Shown here: positions 17,655 through 27,684 of the stretch, one piece after another
Layout: the number at the start of each line of letters is the position of its first letter
Position numbering within the stretch: the stretch's first letter is position 1
Position numbers and translations under genes: made by a program
DNA from: Edwardsiella ictaluri ATCC 33202
GTDB taxonomy: Bacteria; Pseudomonadota; Gammaproteobacteria; Enterobacterales; Enterobacteriaceae
DNA length: 64,000 bases
Reading direction: 5' to 3'
Assembly (NCBI RefSeq): GCF_000264785.1
Contig: NZ_AFJI01000065.1
Span: 1 to 64,000 of the forward strand
The notes under the pieces: model-generated
The model's database searches: none
What the model was told of the DNA's origin: nothing
What the model saw: only the letters and a program-made list of their open reading frames with translations

Positions 17655-18119
17655 TCATTCGGTGATGATCTGGTACAGTCCTTCATCGCTTTGCGCCGCG
17701 CGCAGGCGGCGGCAAACGCCCTTATCTGAGAGCTTCTGGGCCATCAGCGATAGGGTTTGCAGGTGTGTTTTACACTGATCTGCCGGTACCAACAGGGCAA
17801 ACAGCAGGTCGACTGGCTGATTGTCAATGGCATCGAAGTTAATAGGCTGATCGAGGTGAATAAAGACGGCGATGGCGCGCAGGGTGTCTTCTTCCAGCTT
17901 GCCATGGGGGATGGCGATCCCGTTGCCGATCCCGGTACTGCCCATGCGTTCCCGGGTCAGAATGGCGTCGAAGACGACCTGAGTCGGCAGGTTGAGCTGG
18001 GCGGCGGCCAGTTCGCTGATGATTTCCAGTACGCGCTTCTTACTGGCGCAATGGACGGCGTTGCGCGTGCATTCCGGAGTCAGCACGACGCTTAAGGGCA
18101 TAGTTAAGTCATTACTCAT
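17655..18119 (-). CDS. ptsN: PTS IIA-like nitrogen-regulatory protein PtsN
   Basis: PtsN (IIA-Ntr) is the terminal acceptor of the nitrogen PTS and regulates potassium transport and other targets according to its phosphorylation. The product has 154 residues; the active histidine is His72 in IAIPHGK. The MGSTGIGNGIAIPHGK block and VDLLFALLVPADQ are conserved. The C-terminus ends YQIITE, about 8 residues shorter than E. coli PtsN (163 aa), which has an extra acidic tail; this is probably natural variation. A 97-bp gap separates it from rapZ. Confidence 0.96.
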   Translation of the reverse strand: MSNDLTMPLSVVLTPECTRNAVHCASKKRVLEIISELAAAQLNLPTQVVFDAILTRERMGSTGIGNGIAIPHGKLEEDTLRAIAVFIHLDQPINFDAIDNQPVDLLFALLVPADQCKTHLQTLSLMAQKLSDKGVCRRLRAAQSDEGLYQIITE

Positions 18120-18211
18120 GGTGTTTTTTCAAAAAGGCTGCTGTGTGCCGACGACGCGAAGCCCCTAAGGCTTAAACGGCCCACCTTTGCAGGGTAGGCC
18201 GCCGGTCGGTA

Positions 18212-18227
18212 GGCTGGCGTGCCAGCC
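18212..18227. repeat. Hairpin between hpf and ptsN
   Basis: The perfect inverted repeat GGCTGGC / GCCAGCC with a 2-base loop lies just after the hpf stop on the minus strand. There is no U run; it may stabilise the hpf mRNA end or cause a pause. Confidence 0.45.
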
Positions 18228-18238
18228 ATAGGGCAATG

Positions 18239-18526
18239 TTAATGTTGTTTCAGTTTGTCTTTATGCTTGTTTAACTGGCGGGCCAGTTTGTCTATCAGGA
18301 CATCGATAGCGGCGTACATGTCTTCCTGTTGGGCGGAGGCGTGCAGCTCTCCTCCGTTGATAAACACGGTTGCTTCGGCGATATGATCGACCTTTTCAAT
18401 ACTGAGAGTGACGTTGACCTGATTGATTCGGTCAAAATACTGCCCAAGCTTGGCAAATTTCTCGCTGACAAACTGACGGATGGCGTCAGTAATTTCAAGA
18501 TGGTGTCCAGTAATGTTGAGCTGCAT
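18239..18526 (-). CDS. hpf: Ribosome hibernation promoting factor HPF
   Basis: Short HPF binds the 30S A/P-site region and favours 100S ribosome dimers in stationary phase. The product has 95 residues from the second of two adjacent ATGs (18526), matching E. coli HPF and giving a 7-base spacing from AAGGA; the first ATG (18529) adds one Met. The sequence begins MQLNITGHHLEIT and ends KHKDKLKQH, as the family does. The gene directly follows rpoN, as in E. coli. Confidence 0.96.
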   Translation of the reverse strand: MQLNITGHHLEITDAIRQFVSEKFAKLGQYFDRINQVNVTLSIEKVDHIAEATVFINGGELHASAQQEDMYAAIDVLIDKLARQLNKHKDKLKQH

Positions 18527-18547
18527 CATGTCTTCCTTCTCGGTGTG

Positions 18548-20023
18548 TCACACCAGCTGTTTACGCTGGTTGGACGGTGGAATGAACAAAGACTCTCGGT
18601 ATTTTGCAACGGTACGCCGGGCGACCATGATACCCTGATCCGCCAGCAGGGTGGTAAGTTTACTGTCGCTCAGAGGTTTCGCCGGATTTTCCGCCGCTAT
18701 CAGTTTCTTCACCAGCGCCCGGATCGCCGTGGAGGAGGCTTCGCCGCCATTCTCGGTATTGACGTGGCTGGAGAAGAAATACTTCAGTTCAAAGATCCCC
18801 CGCGGACTGTGCAGAAACTTCTGCGTCGTCACGCGGGAAATCGTCGACTCATGCATCTCTACCTGCTGCGCGATGTCGGCCAGCACCATAGGCTTCATGG
18901 ATTCTGCGCCGTGCTCGAAAAACGCCTGCTGCTGCTCGACGATGCAGCGGGATACCTTCAGCAGGGTATCGTTGCGGCTTTCCAGGCTTTTAATCAGCCA
19001 TTTGGCCTCCTGCAGATTGCTGCGGATAAACTGGCTATCGCTGTCGCTGCGTGCCTGGTTGCCCAGTGCAGCGTAGCGTTGATTAATGTGCAGGCGTGGG
19101 ACGCTGTCCTGATTGAGCTCGACCACCCAGCGACCCTGGCGCTTATGGACCAGCACGTCAGGGATAACATAGTCTGAGTCGCCGGTATTAATCGAGAGCC
19201 CTGGTCGTGGGTCGAGACTCTGAATGAGCTGCATCGCCTCCTTGAGCACCTCTTCCTTTAGCTTAGTCGAACGCATCAGATTTCGAAAATCGTGATTGCC
19301 CAGCAGATCGAGATGGCGATCGACAATGCTGTGTGCCTCGTTTAAATAGGGAGTGTCTGGCGCAAACTGTGAGAGCTGCACCAGCAGACAGTCCCGCAGG
19401 TCGCGTGCGGCAACGCCGATGGGATCGAAACGCTGAATGCGCTTTAAGACGGCCTCAACCTCCTCCGGTAGTGCGTGCTCATCGCCAAGACTCTCCAGAA
19501 TCTCTTCCAGCGAGGCCGTGAGGTAGCCGGTGTCATCGACGGCATCCACGATGGCGGTCGCAATGGCCAAATCCATCTCGCTGAAGGGCGTAAGCTCGAC
19601 CTGCCACATCAGGTAATCCTGTAGGGTTTGGGTCGTTTCGCCCTGAAAAACTGGCAGCTCGTCGTCGTGGTAGTCTGTTCCTGTTCCTGAGGGGGTGCCA
19701 GCGGTGTAAATTTCATCCCAGCTGGCGTCCAGCGGCAGCTCATCCGGCATTTCGCGCTGTTCCAGCGCATCGCGGGTATCAAGCGGCTCATCGTCATCGC
19801 GATCGCGTACGTCGGCTTCATCCTGTTGTCGTCCGTCGTCGGCGCTATCACCGTCGGCTTCGTCATTCGGCTCCAATTGTTCCAACAGCGGGTTACTTTC
19901 CAGCGCCTGCTGGATCTCTTGCTGTAGCTCCAGCGTAGAGAGCTGCAGCAGGCGGATAGCCTGCTGCAGCTGTGGCGTCATGGTCAGCTGCTGGCTGAGT
20001 CTGAGTTGCAAGCCTTGCTTCAT
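18548..20023 (-). CDS. rpoN: RNA polymerase sigma-54 factor RpoN
   Basis: Sigma-54 directs RNA polymerase to -24/-12 promoters that need enhancer-binding ATPases. ATG 20023 gives 491 residues (477 in E. coli), starting [20 protein letters not shown]. Region I is the glutamine and leucine-rich activator-responsive segment. Region II, from about residue 55 to 115, is strongly acidic and longer than in E. coli, which accounts for the extra length. The core-binding domain, helix-turn-helix and the C-terminal RpoN box [10 protein letters not shown], which reads the -24 element, are intact. An upstream ATG at 20110 gives non-conserved residues and was rejected. Confidence 0.97.
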   Translation of the reverse strand: MKQGLQLRLSQQLTMTPQLQQAIRLLQLSTLELQQEIQQALESNPLLEQLEPNDEADGDSADDGRQQDEADVRDRDDDEPLDTRDALEQREMPDELPLDASWDEIYTAGTPSGTGTDYHDDELPVFQGETTQTLQDYLMWQVELTPFSEMDLAIATAIVDAVDDTGYLTASLEEILESLGDEHALPEEVEAVLKRIQRFDPIGVAARDLRDCLLVQLSQFAPDTPYLNEAHSIVDRHLDLLGNHDFRNLMRSTKLKEEVLKEAMQLIQSLDPRPGLSINTGDSDYVIPDVLVHKRQGRWVVELNQDSVPRLHINQRYAALGNQARSDSDSQFIRSNLQEAKWLIKSLESRNDTLLKVSRCIVEQQQAFFEHGAESMKPMVLADIAQQVEMHESTISRVTTQKFLHSPRGIFELKYFFSSHVNTENGGEASSTAIRALVKKLIAAENPAKPLSDSKLTTLLADQGIMVARRTVAKYRESLFIPPSNQRKQLV

Positions 20024-20147
20024 AATCGCGCGTTCTGTTCCTTGATTGCTGACAGTGGTGGCCGGCGCCGCACAACGGGGGGTTGCCGGCGAAAAAACAA
20101 GAGTCGGCATGGCAAGGCGCCCTTGGCGGACATGACGCCTGGCCTAT

Positions 20148-20873
20148 TTACAGCCGGAACTCCTCCCCCAGATAGACGCGTTTGACCTGCTCGTCGGCCA
20201 GTATCTCGTCGGGAGAGCCGTAGGCTATCAGATTACCCTGGCTGACGATGTAGGCCCGCTCGCACACGTCCAGTGTTTCACGCACGTTGTGGTCGGTTAT
20301 CAGAACCCCGAGGCCACGATCGCGTAGGTGTTCGATAATTTTTTTGATATCGATAACGGAGATGGGATCAACTCCGGCAAAGGGCTCGTCCAGCAGAATA
20401 AACTTGGGATTGGCAGCCAGCGCGCGGGCTATCTCCACCCGGCGCCGTTCGCCGCCGGAGAGGGATTGCCCCAGGTTATCGCGCAGATGGGCGATATGGA
20501 ACTCGTCCAACAGCTCATCGGCCCGATCGGCGCGCTGCTCTGCGTTGAGATCGTCGCGGATCTCCAGCACGGCCATCAGGTTATCATAAACGCTCAGGCG
20601 GCGGAAAATGGAGGCCTCCTGCGGTAGGTAGCCAATGCCGCGACGGGCGCGGGCGTGCAGTGGCAGTAGGCTGATATCATCGTCATCGATGATGATGCGC
20701 CCGGCATCGCGCGGCACGATACCGACCACCATGTAGAAGGTGGTGGTTTTCCCGGCGCCGTTCGGGCCGAGCAGGCCAACGATCTCGCCGGAGTTTACCG
20801 TCAGACTGACGTTCTCTACGACCCTGCGGCCCTTATAGGACTTGGCCAGGTTTTCCGCAATTAATCTTGCCAT
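20148..20873 (-). CDS. lptB: LPS export ABC transporter ATPase LptB
   Basis: LptB is the cytoplasmic ATPase that powers extraction of lipopolysaccharide from the inner membrane with LptFG. It has 241 residues, identical in length to E. coli LptB. Walker A GPNGAGKT is at residues 36-43, the Q-loop lies in YLPQEASIF, the ABC signature is LSGGERRR, Walker B FILLDEP and the switch histidine TDHN. It lies 6 bp after lptA and upstream of rpoN on the minus strand. Confidence 0.98.
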   Translation of the reverse strand: MARLIAENLAKSYKGRRVVENVSLTVNSGEIVGLLGPNGAGKTTTFYMVVGIVPRDAGRIIIDDDDISLLPLHARARRGIGYLPQEASIFRRLSVYDNLMAVLEIRDDLNAEQRADRADELLDEFHIAHLRDNLGQSLSGGERRRVEIARALAANPKFILLDEPFAGVDPISVIDIKKIIEHLRDRGLGVLITDHNVRETLDVCERAYIVSQGNLIAYGSPDEILADEQVKRVYLGEEFRL

Positions 20874-20879
20874 AACGAA

Positions 20880-21437
20880 TCAGTTACTCTTCTTCTGAGG
20901 CGCCGGTTTGGCGCTGCCTTTATCCTGCAGCTGGGACGGCAGCAGCACGGTCGTTACGCGCTTGCCTTTGTCGCTGAAGGCCTCCATCTGCTGCTGCTTC
21001 ACCAGATAGGTAATCCGATCGCCCTCAATGTTGCTATCGAGCTGTTTCAGAAAAGCCTTCCCGGTCAGAATGACATAGTCTTTGGCCAGTTCATAGCGCA
21101 GTTGTTGGCTGTGGCCCTCCACCGGCTTACCGTTATCCTGCATTTGATAGAAGGTGACCGGGTTACCGTAGGCCTCAACGATTTCGCTGCCCTGCTGCCC
21201 GTTAGGGCGGGTGATGACCACTTTATCGGCGGTGATCTTAATGGTCCCCTGGGTCACGATCACATCGCCGGTGAAGGTGGCGACGTTGCCCTGCATATCC
21301 AGCGACTGCTGCATCGAGTTAATGTGGATCGGCTGATCGGTATCACCGGTAACGGCCAGCGCAGAGGCACTGGCGCTCAGCAGGGCGCCGGCAAGGATCA
21401 GATCACGCAGTTTAAGGGTGCTTGCTTTGAATTTCAT
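20880..21437 (-). CDS. lptA: LPS transport periplasmic bridge protein LptA
   Basis: LptA oligomers span the periplasm and carry LPS from LptC to LptD. The 185-residue precursor has a signal peptide ending ASALA/VTGDTDQPI. The mature beta-jellyroll sequence with ATFTGDVIVTQGTI and GNPVTFYQ matches the OstA-fold family. The C-terminal tail is lysine rich. The start overlaps the 3' end of lptC by 26 bp. Confidence 0.97.
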   Translation of the reverse strand: MKFKASTLKLRDLILAGALLSASASALAVTGDTDQPIHINSMQQSLDMQGNVATFTGDVIVTQGTIKITADKVVITRPNGQQGSEIVEAYGNPVTFYQMQDNGKPVEGHSQQLRYELAKDYVILTGKAFLKQLDSNIEGDRITYLVKQQQMEAFSDKGKRVTTVLLPSQLQDKGSAKPAPQKKSN

Positions 21438-21984
21438 AATAGGTGTTTACCTTGTCGATCAACCGTGCGGTTTTATCCCGCATATTTCCGCGCATCTTCA
21501 GTCCATGAGAGGTGAAATTGCTGCCGTACAGCGTTACCTCATCATCCGAGCTTATATCCTGAGTCACCAGATTCACCTGCGCATTATCGGTGGTAATCCT
21601 TTCCAGTTGCGAGGTTGGCGTCAAGCTATTGACCTCTACATTGCCATAGAGATATAACCGGTTATCTTTCGCCAGCTTGGCTTTATCGGCGCGAACGGAC
21701 CAGGTTGCCGCAGCTTGGGGATCGAAGGTCGTCAGCACCGGCCGGGTAAACCAGGTCACACCCTGTTCGCTGTAGTGCTGTACATCCTGAGCCACCAGCT
21801 TATAGCTCAGTTTGCCGCTGGGATCGTAGACGACGGTCAGGGTGTGCTGACTCTGGTAGTTCGGCGTATTGGGATCCTGTGTCGTCGGTGCACCGTCGGG
21901 CGAGTTATCCGCCAGATTCCAACCAATCAGCGCCAGCGCGATCAGGCTCAGCAGGATGATCACCCAGCGTTTGCCTGTACTCAT
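21412..21984 (-). CDS. lptC: LPS export membrane protein LptC
   Basis: LptC is a bitopic inner-membrane protein that receives LPS from LptBFG and passes it to LptA. ATG 21984 gives 190 residues (191 in E. coli). A single membrane helix lies at about residues 7-25, then a periplasmic OstA-like domain with SWFT-like VTWFTRPVLTTFD and RITTDNAQVNLVTQD. It overlaps kdsC by 4 bp (ATGA) and lptA by 26 bp, a tightly coupled cluster. Confidence 0.97.
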   Translation of the reverse strand: MSTGKRWVIILLSLIALALIGWNLADNSPDGAPTTQDPNTPNYQSQHTLTVVYDPSGKLSYKLVAQDVQHYSEQGVTWFTRPVLTTFDPQAAATWSVRADKAKLAKDNRLYLYGNVEVNSLTPTSQLERITTDNAQVNLVTQDISSDDEVTLYGSNFTSHGLKMRGNMRDKTARLIDKVNTYYEIQSKHP

Positions 21985-22547
21985 ATCGACAGCCCTTTGG
22001 CCTGACTCAGACAGCCTTGGGCCTGTAGGATAATATCGCACAGCTCGCGCACTGCGCCGCGGCCGCCGGCGATGCGGGTGGTGTAGTGCGCGTTGGGTAA
22101 CAGCAGTGGGTGAGCGTCAGCGACGGCGACGGACAGGCCGACGCGTGCCATTACCGGCCAGTCGATCAGGTCATCGCCGATATAGGCTGCCTGATGGGGG
22201 GCCAGCTGCAGATCGGCCAAGATGTGCTCAAAGGCGATAAGCTTATCGGACTGCCCCTGATACAGGTGCCGGATGCCCAGCGTGGCAGCCCTATCGGCCA
22301 CCAGTTGCGAGCTGCGACCGGTAATGATTGCCACTTCAATCCCCTGGGTGACCAGGCAGCGGATGCCATAGCCATCCCGGACGTTAAACGCCTTCAGCTC
22401 TTCACCCTGGTTGCCCATGTAGATCAGCCCGTCAGATAAGACGCCGTCCACATCGCAGATCAGCAGGCGGATCTGCGTGGCGCGCGCCATAACATCGGCG
22501 GGAACCGGTCCATAGCAGGTGGCAATCGGGGAGGTGTTTTGTTGCAT
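21981..22547 (-). CDS. kdsC: 3-deoxy-D-manno-octulosonate 8-phosphate phosphatase KdsC
   Basis: KdsC dephosphorylates Kdo-8-phosphate to Kdo, the inner-core sugar of LPS. It has 188 residues, the E. coli length. HAD motif I is DVDGVLSDG with Asp32 as the likely nucleophile and Asp34 as general acid; motif II lies in IITGRSS and motif IV in YIGDDLIDWPVM. It lies in the order kdsD-kdsC-lptC-lptA-lptB. Confidence 0.98.
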   Translation of the reverse strand: MQQNTSPIATCYGPVPADVMARATQIRLLICDVDGVLSDGLIYMGNQGEELKAFNVRDGYGIRCLVTQGIEVAIITGRSSQLVADRAATLGIRHLYQGQSDKLIAFEHILADLQLAPHQAAYIGDDLIDWPVMARVGLSVAVADAHPLLLPNAHYTTRIAGGRGAVRELCDIILQAQGCLSQAKGLSI

Positions 22548-22562
22548 GCAAGCTCCGTTTCT

Positions 22563-23549
22563 TCAGACTACGCCGGCGCGCAGCATATCATGCATATGCA
22601 CCACGCCGATCAGCCGATCGTTTTCAGCGACCAGCAGCGAGGTGATGTGGCGCTCCTGCATGAGGTTCAGGGCATCGACTGCCAGCGCGGTGGGACGAAT
22701 ACGGATCCCACCGCGGGTCATGACGTCAGCGATTTTGGCATTATTTAAATTAATGCCCATATCGAATATACGGCGCAGATCACCGTCGGTAAAGATCCCA
22801 TCAATATGCGCATCGGGGCCGCAGATGACCGTCAGCCCCAGGTTTTTACGGGTGATCTCCAGCAAGGCGTCGCGCAGGGAGGCTGTTGGTGAGACCATCG
22901 GCACCTCATCTCCGCTGTGCATAATATCGCTGACGCGCAGCAGCAACTTGCGCCCCAGCGCGCCGCCAGGGTGAGACAGGGCAAAATCTTCCGCGGTGAA
23001 TCCACGTGCCTGCAGCAGCGCCACGGCCAGGGCGTCGCCCATGACCAGGGTGGCGGTGGTACTGGTGGTCGGGGCCAGGCCCATCGGGCAGGCCTCCTGC
23101 GGTACCCGGATGCACAGGTGGATATCGGCCGCACGGCCCATGGCGCTGTCCGGATTGTTGGTCATGCAGATCAGTGTGACGTTCTGGCGCTTAAGGACTG
23201 GGATGAGTGCCTGGATCTCTTGGGACTCGCCGGAGTTGGAGATGGCCAGCACGACGTCGCGCTGCTCTACCATGCCCAGGTCGCCATGGCTGGCTTCGCC
23301 CGGGTGGACAAAAAAGGCAGAGGTGCCGGTACTGGCGAGGGTGGCGGCGATCTTACGTCCGATATGGCCTGATTTTCCCATCCCCATAACCACCACTTTA
23401 CCGCGGCAGCGCAGCATGGCATCACAGGCGCGGCTGAAGTCCTGGTTGATGAAAAGGTCCAGATGCGCAAGCCCTTCCCGCTCGATACGTAGGACATCTT
23501 TCCCTGCCTGCTGAAAATCAAAATCCGGTTGAAGTTCCATATGTGACAT
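22563..23549 (-). CDS. kdsD: D-arabinose 5-phosphate isomerase KdsD
   Basis: KdsD converts ribulose-5-phosphate to arabinose-5-phosphate, the precursor of Kdo. It has 328 residues, as in E. coli. The N-terminal SIS sugar isomerase domain contains VMGMGKSGHIGRK and SNSGESQE; the C-terminal half carries two CBS domains (DIMHSGDEVP and ADVMTRGGIR segments). It lies 15 bp upstream of kdsC. A gap of 54 bp separates it from yrbG. Confidence 0.97.
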   Translation of the reverse strand: MSHMELQPDFDFQQAGKDVLRIEREGLAHLDLFINQDFSRACDAMLRCRGKVVVMGMGKSGHIGRKIAATLASTGTSAFFVHPGEASHGDLGMVEQRDVVLAISNSGESQEIQALIPVLKRQNVTLICMTNNPDSAMGRAADIHLCIRVPQEACPMGLAPTTSTTATLVMGDALAVALLQARGFTAEDFALSHPGGALGRKLLLRVSDIMHSGDEVPMVSPTASLRDALLEITRKNLGLTVICGPDAHIDGIFTDGDLRRIFDMGINLNNAKIADVMTRGGIRIRPTALAVDALNLMQERHITSLLVAENDRLIGVVHMHDMLRAGVV

Positions 23550-23603
23550 TCTGTTTTCTCACGTCTCGCAAAACTACTGACTCAGCGGGCCCTGCCCGGG
23601 GAG

Positions 23604-24593
23604 TCAATCCCAATACAACATCAGCGAAGGCTGCATATACAGCAGCCCGATATAGGCGATAAACGCACACAGTAACAGCGCGCCAGTGAGGCGACCGATA
23701 CTGTGTCTGCGTCGCAGACACAGTAGGGTCAGCACCAGCGTAAAGGCCAACATGACCCAATAGTCGCGGGCGAACGCGGCGTCATCGATGAGGGGATTGC
23801 GCGGGCCGATTAACGCCGGTATCCCCAGTACCACCAGAATATTGAAGGTATTGGAGCCAATGATATTCCCCAGTACAATATCATGCTCGCCTTTTATGGC
23901 TCCTGCGCAGGCCGTTGCCAGCTCCGGTAGGCTGGTGCCGACGGCGATCACCGTCAGGCCGATGATCAGTTCGCTGACACCCAGATAGCGGGCCAGCACC
24001 GTGGCATTGTCGATCACCATGCGTGAGGCCAATGGCAGGATAATAAAACCCAGTGCAATCCATAGCAGGGCGACAGGTAGACCGGTATCCCGCGGTAGCT
24101 CCGCGATCTGTTCTCGGGTATAGCTATCCTGACCGCCCGGCATTACCCTGTGGGCCATTTTAAGCATTAGCCATAAGAATGCGCCGAAAAAGGTCATTAA
24201 AATAGCACCATCAATACGATTAAGCTGATTGTCATACAGCAAAAAACCGCACAAGATAGTGGCTCCCAGGGTCAGGGGCAGCTCGCGACGCACAATATCG
24301 GAACGCACAGACAGTGGGCGGATCAATGCCGCGCAGCCCAGGATTAGCAAAATATTGGTGATGTTCGACCCCAGAACGTTACCAACGGCTGTGTCTATTT
24401 GGTTATGCAGCGTAGCAGTCAGGGAAACGGTCAATTCGGGCAGGGATGTTCCCATACTGACGATGGTCATGCCGATGACCAGCGGAGCAACGCCCAGCGC
24501 ATGCGCAACGGCTGCCGCGCCGTACACCACACGGTCTGCACCATACACTAAAAGTAGTAAACCGATGAGCATTAGCAGGGTGGCGAGCAGCAT
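23604..24593 (-). CDS. yrbG: Calcium/sodium antiporter family protein YrbG
   Basis: A member of the CaCA cation antiporter superfamily in the inner membrane; the transported ions in vivo are not settled. The product has 329 residues (E. coli 325) with about ten hydrophobic segments. The two inverted alpha repeats are visible as MGTSLPELTVS in the N-terminal half and VGTSLPELATA in the C-terminal half, each with the conserved glutamate of the ion site. It is at the head of the kds-lpt group on the minus strand and divergent from mlaF. Confidence 0.94.
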   Translation of the reverse strand: MLLATLLMLIGLLLLVYGADRVVYGAAAVAHALGVAPLVIGMTIVSMGTSLPELTVSLTATLHNQIDTAVGNVLGSNITNILLILGCAALIRPLSVRSDIVRRELPLTLGATILCGFLLYDNQLNRIDGAILMTFFGAFLWLMLKMAHRVMPGGQDSYTREQIAELPRDTGLPVALLWIALGFIILPLASRMVIDNATVLARYLGVSELIIGLTVIAVGTSLPELATACAGAIKGEHDIVLGNIIGSNTFNILVVLGIPALIGPRNPLIDDAAFARDYWVMLAFTLVLTLLCLRRRHSIGRLTGALLLCAFIAYIGLLYMQPSLMLYWD

Positions 24594-24711
24594 GCAGGAT
24601 CCTTGGGTGAATGAAGTCCGGACCTCGGTGTCCGGCTACACAGTTCTAGCGTTTAACTGAACGCGGTCAGTCGGCCACCGATACCGCTGGCAGTAAGTAA
24701 TTCACTTAATT

Positions 24712-24739
24712 TTGACGGTAGGCGGGATAAAAGTAAAAC
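24712..24739 (+). promoter_or_regulatory. Possible sigma-70 promoter for mlaFEDCB
   Basis: TTGACG at 24712-24717 and TAAAAC at 24734-24739 are separated by 16 bp, 134 bp before the mlaF start, in the AT-rich part of the 279-bp yrbG-mlaF gap. The -10 matches only 4 of 6 bases. Confidence 0.35.
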
Positions 24740-24872
24740 TTATGCTGCTATCAAGGCGGGAAATTCACTGTCTGAATGTCATAATGGCGAAAAAATAGCA
24801 TTAGTAACCCAGAAAAAGCGTGTGGCTGTGTTTTGCTTGAATTCGCTGATCAATAACCAGGAATAATTGTGG

Positions 24873-25703
24873 ATGAATCATCAGGAAAATAATCTGGTGG
24901 ATATCTGTGGAATGAGCTTTAGCCGCGGGAATCGCCAGATTTTTACCGACATTAATCTGACCGTTCCGCGAGGGAAGGTGACGGCGATCATGGGGCCATC
25001 GGGGATCGGTAAAACCACCCTGCTGCGTCTGATCGGCGGCCAGCTGCGTCCGGATCGGGGGGAGATTTGGTTCGACGGGGAGAATATTCCGGCGCTCTCC
25101 CGCGGCCGCCTGTTTGAAGCGCGTAAGAAGATGAGCATGCTGTTTCAATCCGGTGCGCTGTTTACCGATCTCAGTGTGTTTGACAATGTGGCTTTTCCGC
25201 TGCGGGAGCATACGCAGTTGCCGGAGATCCTGCTGCGTACCACCGTGCTGATGAAGCTGGAGGCCGTGGGGTTGCGCGGTGCCGCCGACCTCATGCCGTC
25301 CGAGCTGTCCGGCGGCATGGCGCGCCGGGCGGCGCTGGCCCGGGCTATCGCGCTCGATCCGCAGATGATCCTGTTCGATGAACCCTTCGTCGGCCAGGAT
25401 CCGATCACCATGGGTGTGCTGGTGAAGCTGATCGACGAGCTGAATCACGCGCTGGGTATCACCTGCGTGGTGGTATCGCACGATGTCCCTGAGGTGCTGA
25501 GTATTGCCGACCATGCTTATATCGTGGCGGAGCAGCACGTCATCGCCCACGGCGATCGACAGGGTCTACGCGCTAACCAGGATCCGCGGGTACGCCAGTT
25601 CCTTGACGGCATCGCCGATGGGCCGGTGCCTTTCCGCTACCCGGCGGGTGACTATCGCCATGCGCTGCTGGCATCGGGAGAGGGCTCATCACATGTTGCT
25701 TAA
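24873..25703 (+). CDS. mlaF: Phospholipid transport ATPase MlaF
   Basis: MlaF is the ABC ATPase of the MlaFEDB complex that moves phospholipids between the outer and inner membranes. ATG 24873 gives 276 residues (269 in E. coli); a TTG two codons upstream was rejected because it is only 3 bases from the AGGAA ribosome site. Walker A GPSGIGKT, the signature LSGGMARR, Walker B ILFDEP and switch VVVSHD are present. The C-terminal segment with [15 protein letters not shown], which in the family swaps into the neighbouring subunit and contacts MlaB, is intact. It overlaps mlaE by 11 bp. Confidence 0.97.
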   Translation: MNHQENNLVDICGMSFSRGNRQIFTDINLTVPRGKVTAIMGPSGIGKTTLLRLIGGQLRPDRGEIWFDGENIPALSRGRLFEARKKMSMLFQSGALFTDLSVFDNVAFPLREHTQLPEILLRTTVLMKLEAVGLRGAADLMPSELSGGMARRAALARAIALDPQMILFDEPFVGQDPITMGVLVKLIDELNHALGITCVVVSHDVPEVLSIADHAYIVAEQHVIAHGDRQGLRANQDPRVRQFLDGIADGPVPFRYPAGDYRHALLASGEGSSHVA

Positions 25704-26475
25704 TGGATTGGCGGCCTTTGGACGCCGTGGGATTCGGAGCTGTGCTACCTTTGGCCGAGCCGGGCTGATGCTCTTCAGCGCGCTGGTTGGCCGACCAGAG
25801 CCGGGTAAGCAGTGGCCACTGCTGCGCCGCCAGCTGTACAGTGTCGGGGTTCAGTCCCTGCTGATCATCATCGTTTCAGGACTGTTTATCGGCATGGTGC
25901 TGGGGCTGCAGGGGTATCTGGTGCTGACGACCTACAGCGCCGAAGCCAGCCTGGGCATGATGGTGGCGCTGTCGTTGCTGCGTGAACTGGGGCCGGTGGT
26001 GACCGCCCTGCTGTTCGCCGGACGTGCCGGTTCGGCGCTGACCGCGGAAATTGGCCTGATGAAGGCGACGGAGCAGCTCTCTAGCCTGGAGATGATGGCG
26101 GTCGATCCGCTGCGGCGTGTGGTAGCGCCGCGCTTTTGGGCTGGGGTGATCAGCATGCCGCTGCTGACGGTGATCTTTGTCGCCGTGGGGATCTGGGGCG
26201 GCTCAGTGGTCGGTGTGGACTGGAAAGGTATCGATGCAGGTTTCTTCTGGTCGGCGATGCAGGGTGCAGTGGACTATCGCACCGATCTGCTGAACTGTCT
26301 GATCAAGAGCCTGATATTTGCCATTACGGTCATGTGGATCGCGCTGTTTAACGGCTATGATGCGGTCCCTACCTCGGCAGGGATCAGTCGTGCGACGACA
26401 CGCACCGTCGTGCATGCGTCGCTGGCGGTTTTAGGTTTGGATTTTGTGCTGACGGCACTGATGTTTGGGAATTGA
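25693..26475 (+). CDS. mlaE: Phospholipid transport permease MlaE
   Basis: The permease subunit of the MlaFEDB inner-membrane complex. It has 260 residues, the E. coli length, from ATG 25693. Hydrophobic segments and the conserved coupling region [21 protein letters not shown] are present, as in all MlaE/YrbE proteins. The gene overlaps mlaF and is 4 bp from mlaD, so the five mla genes form one operon. Confidence 0.97.
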   Translation: MLLNGLAAFGRRGIRSCATFGRAGLMLFSALVGRPEPGKQWPLLRRQLYSVGVQSLLIIIVSGLFIGMVLGLQGYLVLTTYSAEASLGMMVALSLLRELGPVVTALLFAGRAGSALTAEIGLMKATEQLSSLEMMAVDPLRRVVAPRFWAGVISMPLLTVIFVAVGIWGGSVVGVDWKGIDAGFFWSAMQGAVDYRTDLLNCLIKSLIFAITVMWIALFNGYDAVPTSAGISRATTRTVVHASLAVLGLDFVLTALMFGN

Positions 26476-26479
26476 TGCA

Positions 26480-27013
26480 ATGCAAACGAAAAAAGCTGAA
26501 GTATGGGTCGGTCTGTTTATGCTGATCGCCCTGTGTGCCGCCATTTTCCTCTGTCTACAGGTGGCCAACGTGAAATCGCTGGGGAGCGCGCCTACGTATC
26601 GCCTGTACGCTACGTTTGATAACGTCGGTGGCCTGAAGGCGCGCTCCCCGGTGAAAATCGGCGGCGTTGTGATTGGTCGGGTGGCGGAGATTTCATTGGA
26701 TCCACAGACCTATCTGCCGCGGGTGGCGATGGACATTGACCGGCGTTACAACCATATTCCCGATACCAGCTCCCTGGCGATCCGGACCTCAGGCTTGCTG
26801 GGAGAGCAGTATCTGGCCCTCAACGTCGGGTTTGAAGATCCGGAGATGGGTACAGCCATTCTAAAAGACGGTGGCACCATTCAGGATACCAAGTCAGCCA
26901 TCGTGCTGGAGGATCTGATCGGACAATTCCTGTATAAGAGCGGCGGTGAGAGCACTAATGCCCCTGCCAGTACAGCCCCTGCTGGCAATACGCCAGCGCC
27001 TGTCGCACATTAA
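26480..27013 (+). CDS. mlaD: Phospholipid-binding MCE protein MlaD
   Basis: MlaD is a membrane-anchored MCE protein that forms a hexameric lipid channel over MlaE. ATG 26480 ([11 protein letters not shown]) gives 177 residues; an ATG five codons upstream overlaps mlaE and was rejected. One N-terminal membrane helix lies at about residues 8-29, then the MCE domain with [17 protein letters not shown] and [11 protein letters not shown]. The C-terminal tail is alanine, threonine and proline rich and variable. Confidence 0.97.
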   Translation: MQTKKAEVWVGLFMLIALCAAIFLCLQVANVKSLGSAPTYRLYATFDNVGGLKARSPVKIGGVVIGRVAEISLDPQTYLPRVAMDIDRRYNHIPDTSSLAIRTSGLLGEQYLALNVGFEDPEMGTAILKDGGTIQDTKSAIVLEDLIGQFLYKSGGESTNAPASTAPAGNTPAPVAH

Positions 27014-27033
27014 TCACAGCGAGGATTTTGAAC

Positions 27034-27684
27034 ATGTTGAAACGTATAGTGATGGTTGCGCTGTTGTGCGTGGCGCCCTGGTTTTCCGCGCAGGCCAGCG
27101 CTGCACCGATGCTGGACCAAAGTAACCCTTATACCCTGATGAATCAGGCCGCCGCCGCGACCTTTAGCCGCCTGAAGAGCGAGCAGCCGCGTATCAGGCA
27201 GGACCCCGACTACCTGCGTACGATCGTGCGTGAAGAGCTGATGCCCTATGTGCAGGTGAAGTATGCCGGTGCGCTGGTGCTGGGTCAGTATTACCGCGGT
27301 GTGACGCCGACGCAGCGCGCCGCCTACTTTAAGGCGTTCCAGAGCTATCTGGAGCAGGTGTATGGTCAGGCGTTGGCGCTGTATCATGGTCAGCGTTATG
27401 AGGTGGCCGCAGAGCGTCCGCTGGGCGATGCTACCATCGTGACTATCCGGGTTACGATCTTCGATAATCAGGGGCGTCCGCCGGTGCGTCTGGACTTCCA
27501 GTGGCGAAAAAACACCCAGACCGGTCATTGGCAGGCATTTGACATGATTGCCGAGGGGGTCAGCATGATCACCACCAAACAGAACGAGTGGGCCGCCATT
27601 CTGCGCGAGAAAGGGGTCGATGGCCTGACGCAGCAATTGATCGCTGTGGCAAAACAGCCCATTACGCTGGACAATAAGCAGTGA
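27034..27684 (+). CDS. mlaC: Periplasmic phospholipid carrier MlaC
   Basis: MlaC shuttles phospholipids across the periplasm between MlaA-OmpC and MlaFEDB. ATG 27034, 9 bases after GAGG, gives 216 residues (211 in E. coli); a TTG two codons earlier was rejected. The signal peptide ends about [11 protein letters not shown]. The mature protein shows [13 protein letters not shown] and [15 protein letters not shown], hallmark blocks of the Ttg2 family. It overlaps mlaB by 4 bp (GTGA). Confidence 0.97.
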   Translation: MLKRIVMVALLCVAPWFSAQASAAPMLDQSNPYTLMNQAAAATFSRLKSEQPRIRQDPDYLRTIVREELMPYVQVKYAGALVLGQYYRGVTPTQRAAYFKAFQSYLEQVYGQALALYHGQRYEVAAERPLGDATIVTIRVTIFDNQGRPPVRLDFQWRKNTQTGHWQAFDMIAEGVSMITTKQNEWAAILREKGVDGLTQQLIAVAKQPITLDNKQ

